Source: Exiguobacterium sp. SL-9
GTDB lineage: Bacteria > Bacillota > Bacilli > Exiguobacteriales > Exiguobacteriaceae
Assembly: GCF_004336985.1 (NCBI RefSeq)
Contig: NZ_SJUO01000001.1
Coordinates: forward strand, 682,001-746,000
Length of the DNA stretch: 64,000 bases
Direction: 5' to 3'
Shown here: piece after piece, positions 50,449 to 59,572 of the stretch
Numbering within the stretch: the first letter of the stretch is position 1
Layout of the letters: every line of letters begins with the position of its first letter
Notes under the pieces: generated by a model
Told to the model about the DNA's origin: nothing
The model's database searches: none
Seen by the model: the letters and a program-made list of their open reading frames with translations, nothing else
Program-made: the position numbers and the translations under genes

Positions 50449-51538
50449 TCATGTCTTCGATGTCACGCCACCACGCACGCGTGTCGTTGCGTCCGTCGAG
50501 CGTGATCCGTTCACCGATTCGCGGCGTGAGCACGTCCTCGCGTGGCAACAGCCCCACCATCTGCTCAGCTGGGTCGAACCAGGCATGGAACGATAACGTG
50601 AACGCGCCCCAATGAATCGGGAGCATCTTGTCGGCCCGCACGTCACGGAACGCCTGTGCCGTCTCAGTCGGTTGCATATGCACGTCCGGCCAACGCTCGT
50701 CGTATTGCCCGCACTCGAGCGCCGCGAAGTCGAATGGTCCGTATTCGTCCCCGATTTCTTTAAAGTGCGGTCCGTATCCACCGTCCCCACTGAAGAACAG
50801 ACGGTCCGTCTCACCGAGGACGACCCAAGACGCCCAGAGCGTCGCGTTGCGGTCCGTGAGCGATCGGCCCGAGAAGTGCCGGGCCGGCGTGCAGACGAAC
50901 GTCCATGGACCGAAGTTGTACGTCTCACCCCAATCGCGTTCGACGATTCGTTCCGCCCCGACGCCCCATCGTTTCAAATGGCTACCGACACCGAGCGGGA
51001 CGATGAAGACGGCAACTTTGTCTTTAATCGCTTGAATCGTCGCATAGTCCAAATGGTCGTAATGATCGTGCGTGAGTAGCACGACATCAATGTCCGGTAA
51101 GTCGTTGAGCTCGAATGGCAAGTCTTCACTGAACCGCTCGTTCTTCGCGAACGGGAGCGGTGACGGGCTTCGCCCGAACATCGGGTCGACGAGCATCGTT
51201 TTGCCGTCCATTTGGACGAGCAACGCCGAATGGCCGAGCCAATAGACACGCGTGAAGCTCGATCCGAGTTTCTCGCTAAAGTCGATCGGGACGACCGGTA
51301 ACACAACGCTCGGTTTCCGGAGCGAGTCCGGGTTCAAATATTCCTTCGACATCGAAATCATATCGTCCGATGAGAACCGCATCGGTGTATCGAGCTGATT
51401 CCGGAACTTGCCGTTCACGAGGTTCGGCGACCGGAGCGCTTTCGGCTTTTTACCAAGCGGTTTATATTGGGTGAGCACAGTCCCCGTCACGGCAGCCATG
51501 CCCATCAGTGAAAATAATAACGTCTTCTTCAAGTTCAT
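50438..51538 (-). CDS. MBL-fold hydrolase, NAPE-PLD/RomA-like
   Basis: A 367-residue metallo-beta-lactamase-fold enzyme with an N-terminal membrane helix (LLFSLMGMAAVTGTVL) and metal ligands LTHDHYDHLDY, PARHFSGR, FSGDGGYGPHF and IHWGAFTLSFH. This combination is that of the NAPE-PLD-like outer lipid or phosphoester hydrolases. ATG at 51538 is only three bases after AGGAG, whereas a TTG two codons later (51532) has nine-base spacing, so the true start may be 51532. It is related to the 303-residue protein at 43.9 kb. Confidence 0.88.
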   Translation of the reverse strand: MNLKKTLLFSLMGMAAVTGTVLTQYKPLGKKPKALRSPNLVNGKFRNQLDTPMRFSSDDMISMSKEYLNPDSLRKPSVVLPVVPIDFSEKLGSSFTRVYWLGHSALLVQMDGKTMLVDPMFGRSPSPLPFAKNERFSEDLPFELNDLPDIDVVLLTHDHYDHLDYATIQAIKDKVAVFIVPLGVGSHLKRWGVGAERIVERDWGETYNFGPWTFVCTPARHFSGRSLTDRNATLWASWVVLGETDRLFFSGDGGYGPHFKEIGDEYGPFDFAALECGQYDERWPDVHMQPTETAQAFRDVRADKMLPIHWGAFTLSFHAWFDPAEQMVGLLPREDVLTPRIGERITLDGRNDTRAWWRDIEDMNKR

Positions 51539-51619
51539 CCACTCCTCTACGTTTTCATTATACTCCACTCGCACCGATTCCCCTGTTTTTGAATATGAAA
51601 AAGACGGCACGTGGCCGTC

Positions 51620-52198
51620 TTAAGACTTCTGTAAAATCTTGATATCGCTGACGATGTCCTCGATCGGCACGTCTTGGAATCCTTGATACGCTTTCATGAT
51701 TTTCCCGTTCTGGTCGACGAGATAGAACCACGTCGCATGGTCGACTTGTGTGCCTTCATCAGGCTTTCGAACGAGCGCCTTGAAGTTCTGTTGCGCGAAC
51801 GCTTCAATTTCGTCTTGCGAGTAGCCCGTCAAGAACTGCCAGTCGGCTTGTGCCAAATCATAATCAGACATGAAATCTTTAATCTTGTCCGGCGTGTCGA
51901 CGGTCGGGTCGACGCTAAACGACACGAACTGGACGTCCTCGACGCCTTCCTCGACGAGCGTTTCATTGAGTTTCGTCATGTTGTACGTCATCGGTGGGCA
52001 GACCGTCTCACAGCTTGTGAACACGAAGTCGGCCATCCATACCTTCCCTTTCAAATCATCGAGACTGACCATCTCTTCATTTTGATTCATATAATTGAAC
52101 GACTCGATCTCCCAGTTGAGCGGGTCTTCAATCTCTTGGCCGCATGCAGCGAGCACCGCCATGAGGCTGATCAATCCGATGAGCATCCATTTCTTCAC
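51620..52198 (-). CDS. scoA: SCO1/SenC-family copper chaperone lipoprotein
   Basis: Delivers copper to, or keeps reduced, the CuA centre of cytochrome c oxidase. With the GTG start at 52198 (GGAG seven bases upstream) the protein has 192 residues, close to B. subtilis YpmQ (ScoA). It shows a lipobox LAAC (C19), the CxxxC copper motif C63-ETV-C67 and a distal histidine in VDHATW. The longer frame to 52345 is not supported. It follows bdbC by 20 bp, an operon that joins thiol oxidation with oxidase assembly. Confidence 0.93.
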   Translation of the reverse strand: MKKWMLIGLISLMAVLAACGQEIEDPLNWEIESFNYMNQNEEMVSLDDLKGKVWMADFVFTSCETVCPPMTYNMTKLNETLVEEGVEDVQFVSFSVDPTVDTPDKIKDFMSDYDLAQADWQFLTGYSQDEIEAFAQQNFKALVRKPDEGTQVDHATWFYLVDQNGKIMKAYQGFQDVPIEDIVSDIKILQKS

Positions 52199-52218
52199 AC
52201 GTTCCATCTCCTTCGTTG

Positions 52219-52635
52219 TCAGTTGCGTCTCACGCGCCAAACGAGGAGCGTGATTAAAGTAAATGCCGTCAAGGCAAGGAACGGGATCGTCACGAACCCG
52301 AACCAATTGATGTACTGCACGTTGCACGGTACCCCTTGCACGCACGGCTTAATGTCAGCGAAACCAGGGACTTTTTGAACTAAGTAATGGTAAAGAGATA
52401 CTAGACCGCCGATCATCGACAGCGGCAATACATACTTCTTCACCGCCCGGTCGTCCGTGAACACGGCGACCCCGAGCAAGATGACGAGTGGATACATAAA
52501 GATGCGTTGAATCCAACAGAGCTCACATGGCACGAACTCACGAATCTCACTGAAATAAAGACTGCCGAGCGTCGCCGTGAGAGCGACGAGCCAAGCGAGA
52601 TACAAGCCATAGCGGGTCAGGAACGACTGCTTCAT
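52219..52635 (-). CDS. bdbC: BdbC, DsbB-like thiol oxidase
   Basis: Quinone-reducing membrane partner of BdbD. The 138-residue protein has four helices and both periplasmic-side cysteine pairs: C37-EL-C40 after the first helix and C98/C104 in the second loop (PCVQGVPC). It overlaps bdbD by four bases (ATGA), so the pair is translationally coupled. Confidence 0.95.
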   Translation of the reverse strand: MKQSFLTRYGLYLAWLVALTATLGSLYFSEIREFVPCELCWIQRIFMYPLVILLGVAVFTDDRAVKKYVLPLSMIGGLVSLYHYLVQKVPGFADIKPCVQGVPCNVQYINWFGFVTIPFLALTAFTLITLLVWRVRRN

Positions 52636-53303
52636 GGCGTACCTTGCTCAATCAACCGCTCAATCGTCTCATAGTCGAACGGGTCTTCGAGCATGACGCC
52701 GTTAATCATGATTGATGGCGTGAACTGGACCCCGTGCTCTTTGACGAGCCCGTCATCGAGACTCACCTCGTCGAGCACCGTCGAGTTCTCACTCAAATCG
52801 TCCTCGAGCTTCGCTACGTCGACCGATGTCGTCTCGCTCGCGATTTCTGTCAAGCGCTCGACCGTGACCCAGGCCTCGTCGTGTTGCTGACTCGCCGGTT
52901 GCGCGTCGTAGAGCGCCTTATGGAAATCCCAGAACGCGTCCGGGTCTTGTTTATACACCGATTCTGACGCGAGCGATGCCAAAATCGACTCTTGTCCATG
53001 GAACAGGACGTTGATGTAGCTGAAACTGATTTTGCCTGTGTCGATATAATCTTCCTTCAACTTCGGATAAACCGTCTCGCCCCATTGTTTACAAGACGGG
53101 CACTTATAATCCCCAAACTCGACGACCGAGACCGGTGCGTCCGCATCGCCGAGCGTCGGTTGGCCTTCGGTTGATACATGCTCTGCCTTAGCCGGTGCAG
53201 CCGTCTCGGCTTGTTCGGCCGGCCGATTCAAGAGAACGACCACGACAGCAATGAGCGCAACCGCAAGGAGCGTCGCGACGACCAAAAGTTTATTCTGTTT
53301 CAT
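52632..53303 (-). CDS. bdbD: BdbD, DsbA-like thiol-disulfide oxidase
   Basis: Introduces disulfides into exported proteins. With ATG at 53303 (GAGGTGAG upstream) the protein has 224 residues, near B. subtilis BdbD. A membrane anchor (about 7-25), a linker and a thioredoxin-fold domain with the active site C68-PS-C71 (GDYKCPSCKQW) and the loop FTPSIMING are visible. It heads the bdbD-bdbC-scoA operon. Confidence 0.95.
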   Translation of the reverse strand: MKQNKLLVVATLLAVALIAVVVVLLNRPAEQAETAAPAKAEHVSTEGQPTLGDADAPVSVVEFGDYKCPSCKQWGETVYPKLKEDYIDTGKISFSYINVLFHGQESILASLASESVYKQDPDAFWDFHKALYDAQPASQQHDEAWVTVERLTEIASETTSVDVAKLEDDLSENSTVLDEVSLDDGLVKEHGVQFTPSIMINGVMLEDPFDYETIERLIEQGTP

Positions 53304-53460
53304 CTGTCTCACCTCTATTTGTATCGATTCGTCTTTCATTATAACGAAAGCGTTATCTGTTTCCACGAAATCGACCTTGTTTTTCACAACTTTGCTTCAT
53401 GTCATGGAAAAGATGACGATGAACAGAGTGGAGATTGTCACTGTAGGAGGAAATTTGTTC

Positions 53461-55053
53461 ATGAAATCATTTTCGATGCGCCTCGGCCTAATCTTGGCGC
53501 TCAGCATCGCCACACTTGTCTTTTTGCTCACCATCACGCTAACGTATATGACCAGCCAACGCTCCGCCGCTTCACTCGAAGCGGAAATCGGGGAACGGCT
53601 ATCGATGACATCGCACCAGCTCGTCGATAAGCTCGACTTCTATATGTGGTCGCGCTATCAAGAGATCCAATTACTCCAAGGACTCGAAGCTTTGAACGAC
53701 CCAGCCTCGAGCCGGCCCTTGCTCGACCAAGTCCAGACGAACATCCCCGCTTTCTCGTGGATGGGCGTGACCGACGCATCAGGAAACGTCGTCGCTTCGA
53801 CAAGCGGGATTTTAGAAGGCGCTTCGATCAGTGAGCGTCCTGTCTTTTTAGAAGCCCAGGATGAACCCTTTATTGGGGACGTCCATGAGGCCGTATTGCT
53901 CGCGGAACTGTTACCGAACCCAAATGGCGAAGTCCTCCAGTTCGTCGACATCAGTGTCCCGCTGTTCCGTGACGGTGCGTTCCAAGGTGTGCTCGCGACT
54001 CACCTCAGTTGGGAATGGGGCAAGGAAGTGCTCCGCCACTTCAACCGGACACTTCACCACCAGTCTGAGTACACCGATTTGTTCGTCGTCAGTGGACGCG
54101 ACAACACGGTACTGCTCGGTCCGGACCATCTCGTCGGCAAACCGCTCCCGACGAAACTGGACGACGGATGGCACGTCGACACGTGGGCGGACGGGAAATC
54201 CTATTTGACCGGTGTCGCCACAGGTGAAGGTTATGAGAATTACGCCGGGCTCGGTTGGAGCGTCGTCGTCCGCCAGCCGACAGAGGTCGCGTTCGCCCCG
54301 GTCGTCTCACTCGAACGCAACATTTTGTCGATCGGACTCATCGCCTCGGTCGTGACAGCCATCCTCGGTTGGTTGCTCGCCGCGTTCATCACTCGCCCGC
54401 TCCAACGCATCACGGAGACCGCGACGCTCATGGAGCAAGGCAAAGCGAAGACGTTCCCGCATCAGTCGGGCATCCATGAGATCGAGTCGCTCGCCTTCGC
54501 CCTCGAGTCACTCGTCACGTCGCTCACCGAATCCGAGACGGAAAGGGTCCGCTACGAGTCACTCGCCCATCGCGATGTCTTGACCGGTCTCGCCAATCGA
54601 ACGGCGCTTCGGCACTATTTGAACGAATCGCAGGCGACGAAGAACGAATACGTCTGTTTCTATATCGATCTTGATGGCTTCAAAGCAATCAATGATACAT
54701 ACGGGCATGCCGCCGGGGATAACGTCTTGATTGAGGTCGCCAAACGACTGAAACAAGTGACACTTGAAGGGTCCTATCCGGTCCGCTTGAGCGGTGACGA
54801 GTTCTTCCTCATGTTCGAACGGAATGGAAAGAGCGATCGATTGATCACTCAAATCGGGGAAGAGATCATCACGTCCCTATCCGAGCCGATCGCCATCGAA
54901 AGTGGGACGACAAGCGTCGGGGTGAGTATCGGTGCTTCACTTTGGCAGACGGAGACGGTGCCGCACGCTGCCATCGAGCGGGCGGACCAGGCACTCTACC
55001 GCTCGAAAGCGAACGGGAAACATCAAATCACGCTCGATGAATCGCTTACATAA
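53461..55053 (+). CDS. dCACHE-GGDEF diguanylate cyclase (SGDEF variant)
   Basis: A 530-residue membrane sensor that should make c-di-GMP. Order: membrane helix (8-29), extracellular double-CACHE-like domain (about 30-280), second helix (about 285-307), HAMP (about 308-360), GGDEF (about 365-530). The active-site loop reads SGDEF (444-448) rather than GGDEF; SGDEF can be active in other enzymes. The I-site RxxD is not present upstream (LEGS at that place), so feedback inhibition is unlikely. LTGLANR, YIDLDGFKAINDTYGHAAGD are intact. ATG at 53461 follows AGGAGG by ten bases; the longer frame to 53251 is not supported. Confidence 0.9.
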   Translation: MKSFSMRLGLILALSIATLVFLLTITLTYMTSQRSAASLEAEIGERLSMTSHQLVDKLDFYMWSRYQEIQLLQGLEALNDPASSRPLLDQVQTNIPAFSWMGVTDASGNVVASTSGILEGASISERPVFLEAQDEPFIGDVHEAVLLAELLPNPNGEVLQFVDISVPLFRDGAFQGVLATHLSWEWGKEVLRHFNRTLHHQSEYTDLFVVSGRDNTVLLGPDHLVGKPLPTKLDDGWHVDTWADGKSYLTGVATGEGYENYAGLGWSVVVRQPTEVAFAPVVSLERNILSIGLIASVVTAILGWLLAAFITRPLQRITETATLMEQGKAKTFPHQSGIHEIESLAFALESLVTSLTESETERVRYESLAHRDVLTGLANRTALRHYLNESQATKNEYVCFYIDLDGFKAINDTYGHAAGDNVLIEVAKRLKQVTLEGSYPVRLSGDEFFLMFERNGKSDRLITQIGEEIITSLSEPIAIESGTTSVGVSIGASLWQTETVPHAAIERADQALYRSKANGKHQITLDESLT

Positions 55054-55054
55054 A

Positions 55055-55087
55055 AAATCCATGTCGCATCGGCGACATGGATTTTTG
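55055..55087. terminator. Bidirectional terminator
   Basis: AAAAATCCATGTCGC with GCGACATGGATTTTT, 15-bp stem between the GGDEF gene and odhB. Confidence 0.92.
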
Positions 55088-55089
55088 GC

Positions 55090-56373
55090 TTATGCTTCGA
55101 ACAACAATTGTTCTGGATCTTCAATCATGTCTTTGATGTGCTTGAGGAACGTCACAGCCTCACGACCATCAACGATACGGTGGTCATACGAGAGGGCCAC
55201 GTACATCATCGGACGGTTTTCCATCGTTTCCGCGTCGATGGCGATTGGGCGGAGTTGGATCGAGTGCATCCCGAGGATGGCGACTTGTGGTCCGTTCAAG
55301 ATCGGTGTCGACAAGAGTGAGCCGAAGACGCCACCGTTCGTGATTGTGAACGTGCCACCTGTGAGGTCGCTTAACCCAAGCTTGTTGTTGCGGGCTTTAT
55401 CAGCGAGGTGCAAGATGTCTTTCTCGATCTCACCGAAGTTTTTGCGATCCGCTTCGCGGACGACCGGGACGACGAGGCCGTCCGGAGCCGACACAGCGAT
55501 GCCGATGTCATAGTATTTTTTCAAGACGATTTCGTTGCCTTGAATCTCAGCGTTCAAGTAAGGCATCCGTTTGAGTGCCGCGACGGCCGCTTTCGTGAAG
55601 AATGACATGAAACCGAGTTTGACGTCGTTGTCTTTGATGAATTTTTCTTGGCGACGTTTGCGGAGCGCCATGACAGCTGACATATCGATTTCGTTGAACG
55701 TCGTCAGCATCGCTGCCGTCTGTTGTACTTCGACGAGGCGATTGGCGATTGTTTGACGACGGCGCGTCATCTTGATGCGTTCTTCGTCTTTACCGCTTGC
55801 TGTCGTTTGCGATGCCGCTGCCGGGGCTTTCGGCGCCTGTTGCTGTTGCGCTTGCGCCGGAGCTGGTTTGGATTCGTGGTTCGTCACATCGTGGACGTTG
55901 ATGCGGCCGATCGGGTCGTTCGTTTGAATCGCTGACAAGTCGATGCCTTTCTCACGGGCCAATTTACGGGCCGCCGGTGTCGCGATCGGTCCTTTGCCTG
56001 GGCTCGCGACGTGTTCTTCACGGCGCTCGACTTTTTTCGCTTCACCGACTTCCTCGACTTTCGTCTCGGCTGGTGCCGGAGCAGCTTCTGTGGCTGTTTC
56101 CGTTTTCGTCTTCGTCGCGACGGCCGTGCCACCACCTGAACCTGAACTGAGGCGGGCGATCACTTGTCCGACTTGAACCGTGTCCCCTTCAGCCGCCAAT
56201 TGCTCGTCGAGCGTGCCCGACTCATCCGCCGGCACTTCGATATTGACTTTGTCCGTCTCAAGTTCGACGATGGCTTCCCCTTTTTCAACGTGGTCACCTG
56301 GCTGTTTGAGCCATGATGCGACCGTTCCTTCCGTAATGGACTCTGCTAATTCCGGTACTTTAATTTCGATCAC
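55090..56373 (-). CDS. odhB: Dihydrolipoyl succinyltransferase (2-oxoglutarate dehydrogenase E2)
   Basis: E2 of the 2-oxoglutarate dehydrogenase complex of the TCA cycle. The 427-residue protein has a lipoyl domain with the lysine K42 in ELETDKVNIEV, an Ala/Pro/Lys/Glu-rich linker, a peripheral-subunit-binding domain (PAARKLAREKGIDLSAIQ, about 135-160), and a catalytic domain with SYDHRIVDGREAV near the C-terminus. Start is GTG after GGGGG. It follows odhA by 18 bp. It may also supply the dihydrolipoyl reductant used by Ohr. Confidence 0.97.
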   Translation of the reverse strand: MIEIKVPELAESITEGTVASWLKQPGDHVEKGEAIVELETDKVNIEVPADESGTLDEQLAAEGDTVQVGQVIARLSSGSGGGTAVATKTKTETATEAAPAPAETKVEEVGEAKKVERREEHVASPGKGPIATPAARKLAREKGIDLSAIQTNDPIGRINVHDVTNHESKPAPAQAQQQQAPKAPAAASQTTASGKDEERIKMTRRRQTIANRLVEVQQTAAMLTTFNEIDMSAVMALRKRRQEKFIKDNDVKLGFMSFFTKAAVAALKRMPYLNAEIQGNEIVLKKYYDIGIAVSAPDGLVVPVVREADRKNFGEIEKDILHLADKARNNKLGLSDLTGGTFTITNGGVFGSLLSTPILNGPQVAILGMHSIQLRPIAIDAETMENRPMMYVALSYDHRIVDGREAVTFLKHIKDMIEDPEQLLFEA

Positions 56374-56391
56374 AATGAGTTCCCCCTTAAC

Positions 56392-59238
56392 TTATTTACG
56401 ATCTTTTTGGTATGTGCTCGTGCCGGCAGCAGCCGAGACGGCGTCACGTGAGATGGCTTCACGGATGATGCGTGCTTGTTCTTGTTTATGGGCCGTCGGA
56501 TTTCCTTCGGCCGGGCTCGAACGGCGGCGGCGTCCCACGTAACGGACGTTCAACCGGTTCGACGTGACCGCTTCGAGACGCGGTTCGATATATGTCCAAG
56601 CTCCCATATTTTTTGGCTCTTCTTGGACCCAAACGATCTCTTTCGCGTTCGGATAGCGGCTGATCACGTCACGGATTTCACGGACCGGGAACGGGTAAAT
56701 CTCTTCAACGCGGATGATGTGCAAGAAGTCGAGTGACTCCTCTGACTTCATCGTTGCTTCTTGAAGGTCGATCGCCATCTTCCCTGAACAGAAGACGAGA
56801 CGTTCGACTTTGTCCGGATTCTCGCCGAGACCGGTTTGCTCGATGATCGGGCGGAAGTTGTTGTCGGACAATTCCTCGACCGATGAGGCTGCAAGCGGAT
56901 GACGAAGCAGGCTCTTCGGTGTCATGATGATCATCGGACGAACTTGTTCCGTACCGAGCATCTTCGCCTGACGACGCAAGATGTGGAAGTACTGCGCGGC
57001 CGTCGACAAGTTGGCGACCGTCCAGTTTTTCTCTCCGGCGAGCGTCAAGTAACGTTCCATCCGGGCGCTCGAGTGCTCTGGTCCTTGACCTTCATAGCCG
57101 TGCGGCAACAGCATGACAAGGCCCGATTTTTGACCCCATTTGGCGCGACCGGCCGAGATGAACTGGTCGAACATGACTTGGGCCGAGTTGGCGAAGTCGC
57201 CATACTGAGCTTCCCACAAGACGAGCGTGTCTTGCGCGAACACGTTATAGCCGTATTCGAAACCGAGCACCGACCCTTCTGAGAGCGGGCTGTTGTGGAC
57301 CGAGAACGAGGCGTTCGCTGTCGACAACTGATGGAGCGGCGAGAACTTCTTGCCTGTCTCGACATCGTTCAACATGATGTTACGTTGCGCGAACGTCCCG
57401 CGCTCCGAATCTTGGCCGCTCAAGCGGATTGGCGTGCCGTCCGAGATGATTGACGCATAGGCAAGCGTCTCGGCATGACCCCAGTCGACTTTTCCGTTGT
57501 CCGCGAACGCGTCACGACGACGGTCGAGCACTTTTTGCAGCTTATGGAACACGCCAAAGCCTTCCGGCCAGACGAGCAGTTCGTCATTCAATTGCTGGAG
57601 TACGTCACGTTCAACACCTGTCTCGACGAACGGGAAGCCTTTATGGACCGCTTCCGGCAAGATGATATCGGCATCTTCTTCTTCGGCCGGGACGAGGTCA
57701 CGGGCCGACTTGAGACGGTCCTCGATTGATTGCTCAATCGTCGCCTTGTCTTCTTTCGTCATGACGCCTTCCGCTTCGAGTACGTCCGCATAGACGTGAC
57801 GGACCGATTTGTGTTCTTTGATGGCCTTATAGAGCACCGGGTTCGTGTTCATCGGCTCATCCATCTCGTTATGACCGTAGCGGCGGTAGCCGACCAAGTC
57901 GACGAGGATGTCTTTATGAAACTTGGCGCGATACTCGCTGCACAGTTTGGCGACAGCGACACACGCTTCCGGGTCGTCTGCGTTGACGTGGAACACCGGA
58001 ATCTCATACCCTTTGGCGATATCGCTCGCATAACGCGTTGAACGCGAGTCGCTCGGGTCGGTCGTGAAGCCGATCGTGTTGTTGGCGATGACGTGGACCG
58101 TCCCCGCCGTACGATACCCTTGCAAGTTCGTCATGTTGAGCGTCTCGGCGACGATTCCTTGACCTGGGAACGCGGCGTCCCCATGAATCAAGATCGATGC
58201 GGCCTTATCGTCATGTTGGACGGCCATCCCTTTTTCCGAACGATCGTCTTGCGCGGCGCGCGTATATCCTTCGACGACCGAACCGACAAACTCGAGGTGA
58301 CTCGGGTTATTGGCTAGATTCAAACGGACTTCTTTCTTCTCTTCTAACACTCTGCGGTCGAGACCGAGGTGGTATTTGACGTCGCCAGACCAACCGAAGT
58401 TAATCCCGATCGATCCTTCCGACGGAATCAATTCTTTGTTCGGGGCGTGTTGGAACTCAGCAAAGATCATCTCGTATGGTTTACCGAGCACGTGTGCGAG
58501 CACGTTCAAGCGTCCACGGTGGGCCATCCCGATGTTGATATGTTCTGACCCGCTCGAGATGAGACCCCCGACCATGGCGTCAAGGAGCGGCACCATCGCG
58601 TCGAGTCCTTCAATCGAGAAGCGTTTTTGTCCGACGTATGTCTTATGAAGGAACGATTCGAACAATTCTGTCTCGGCTAGACGCTCGAAAAGCTCGATTT
58701 TCTCGTTCTTCGAGTATTTCGTTTGGAGTGCGCCTTGCTCGATGCGTCGACGAATCCAACGTTTTTCTTCCATGTCGTCTAAGTGACGGAGCTCGATGGC
58801 GACCGTGCCCGTATAGACGTCAAGCAAGTGACGGACGAGTTCGAGCGCGTTCGCGCCCTGTTTCGGTACATCTTCTGATAACAAGTGGGCCGGTACTTGC
58901 TCGAGGTCGGCTTCACTCAATCCGTAGCGGTCAAACGCAAACAAGCCGTGTTCGCGCGGATGGTCTTTGAGCGGGTAAATATCGGCCGCTTTATGACCGA
59001 GTGCCCGAATGTCATTGACCAAACGTGTCGCTGCCACGACTTTTTCTAAATCAAACGAAGCGGCCGGCGCAACAGGTGCGCTCGTTTCAGGTGCTCCGTG
59101 TTCGTCAAAATATTGACGCGTCTCCGCGTCGACTGATTCTGGGTCTTCCACATATTGTTCGTACAATTCAACGATGTAGCCTAAGTTTGGACCATAAAAT
59201 GCTTGTACTGCTTCGCGACCGTTCGACGACTCTCCCAT
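56392..59238 (-). CDS. odhA: 2-oxoglutarate dehydrogenase E1
   Basis: Thiamine-diphosphate E1 of the 2-oxoglutarate dehydrogenase complex, converting 2-oxoglutarate and passing the succinyl group to OdhB. The 948-residue protein has the short N-terminal helix (FYGPNLGYIVELYEQY) for E2 binding, HRGRLNVLAHVLGKP, the TPP segment HGDAAFPGQGIVAET and the C-terminal domain with EEPKNMGAWTYIEPRL. ATG after AGGGGG. The promoter is about 180 bp upstream and a cre site lies in the leader, so CcpA repression on sugars is likely. Confidence 0.97.
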   Translation of the reverse strand: MGESSNGREAVQAFYGPNLGYIVELYEQYVEDPESVDAETRQYFDEHGAPETSAPVAPAASFDLEKVVAATRLVNDIRALGHKAADIYPLKDHPREHGLFAFDRYGLSEADLEQVPAHLLSEDVPKQGANALELVRHLLDVYTGTVAIELRHLDDMEEKRWIRRRIEQGALQTKYSKNEKIELFERLAETELFESFLHKTYVGQKRFSIEGLDAMVPLLDAMVGGLISSGSEHINIGMAHRGRLNVLAHVLGKPYEMIFAEFQHAPNKELIPSEGSIGINFGWSGDVKYHLGLDRRVLEEKKEVRLNLANNPSHLEFVGSVVEGYTRAAQDDRSEKGMAVQHDDKAASILIHGDAAFPGQGIVAETLNMTNLQGYRTAGTVHVIANNTIGFTTDPSDSRSTRYASDIAKGYEIPVFHVNADDPEACVAVAKLCSEYRAKFHKDILVDLVGYRRYGHNEMDEPMNTNPVLYKAIKEHKSVRHVYADVLEAEGVMTKEDKATIEQSIEDRLKSARDLVPAEEEDADIILPEAVHKGFPFVETGVERDVLQQLNDELLVWPEGFGVFHKLQKVLDRRRDAFADNGKVDWGHAETLAYASIISDGTPIRLSGQDSERGTFAQRNIMLNDVETGKKFSPLHQLSTANASFSVHNSPLSEGSVLGFEYGYNVFAQDTLVLWEAQYGDFANSAQVMFDQFISAGRAKWGQKSGLVMLLPHGYEGQGPEHSSARMERYLTLAGEKNWTVANLSTAAQYFHILRRQAKMLGTEQVRPMIIMTPKSLLRHPLAASSVEELSDNNFRPIIEQTGLGENPDKVERLVFCSGKMAIDLQEATMKSEESLDFLHIIRVEEIYPFPVREIRDVISRYPNAKEIVWVQEEPKNMGAWTYIEPRLEAVTSNRLNVRYVGRRRRSSPAEGNPTAHKQEQARIIREAISRDAVSAAAGTSTYQKDRK

Positions 59239-59275
59239 TGAATAAATCCCCCTATCCGTTCCTGCGCGTCCGATG

Positions 59276-59289
59276 TGTGAACGCTTTCA
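59276..59289 (-). promoter_or_regulatory. cre site in the odhA leader
   Basis: TGTGAACGCTTTCA differs from the cre consensus at one position. It is downstream of the predicted odhA start site, fitting a CcpA roadblock. Confidence 0.7.
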
Positions 59290-59421
59290 TTTTAACATTA
59301 AGGACGAAACAGTTCATCCATCTGATTCGACCTGCAAAAAGAGCCAATTCTTGCCTCTTTCTCTCCTCTTCATACTACACCTTTCGCTATGGAAAGACCC
59401 TTTCAAATTCACAATTCGTCC

Positions 59422-59450
59422 ATACTATTTCAATAAGTTTTCCTTATCAA
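59422..59450 (-). promoter_or_regulatory. odhA promoter
   Basis: TTGATA (59445-59450), a 17-bp spacer and TAGTAT (59422-59427) on the minus strand. Confidence 0.65.
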
Positions 59451-59572
59451 CACATTGTGAAATCGACACTTTGTTTCATCAGTTTCAAAAAAAGGTGAAA
59501 CCTTGTTTCAACCAAGCCCGTATATATGGGTGTCCAGGTGGAAAAAACTCTCAACGAAAGCAAGGTGACCTT

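Larger units (their letters stand above)
59239..59572. other. Intergenic region between odhA and the ABC transporter
   Basis: 334 bp without a gene. It holds the odhA promoter and cre site on the minus strand and, close to the ABC gene, a 15-bp inverted repeat TGAAAC-CTT-GTTTCA (59496-59510) among several TTTCA repeats. No RNA gene or terminator is evident. Confidence 0.6.

Noticed and set aside
53251-53460. N-terminal extension of the GGDEF protein
   Set aside because: It runs through the divergent bdbD start; AGGAGG and the membrane helix fit the ATG at 53461.
59496-59510. TGAAAC-CTT-GTTTCA repeat as a firm operator
   Set aside because: The arms are only six bases in a region full of TTTCA; no regulator gene is next to it. 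Noted in the intergenic entry only.
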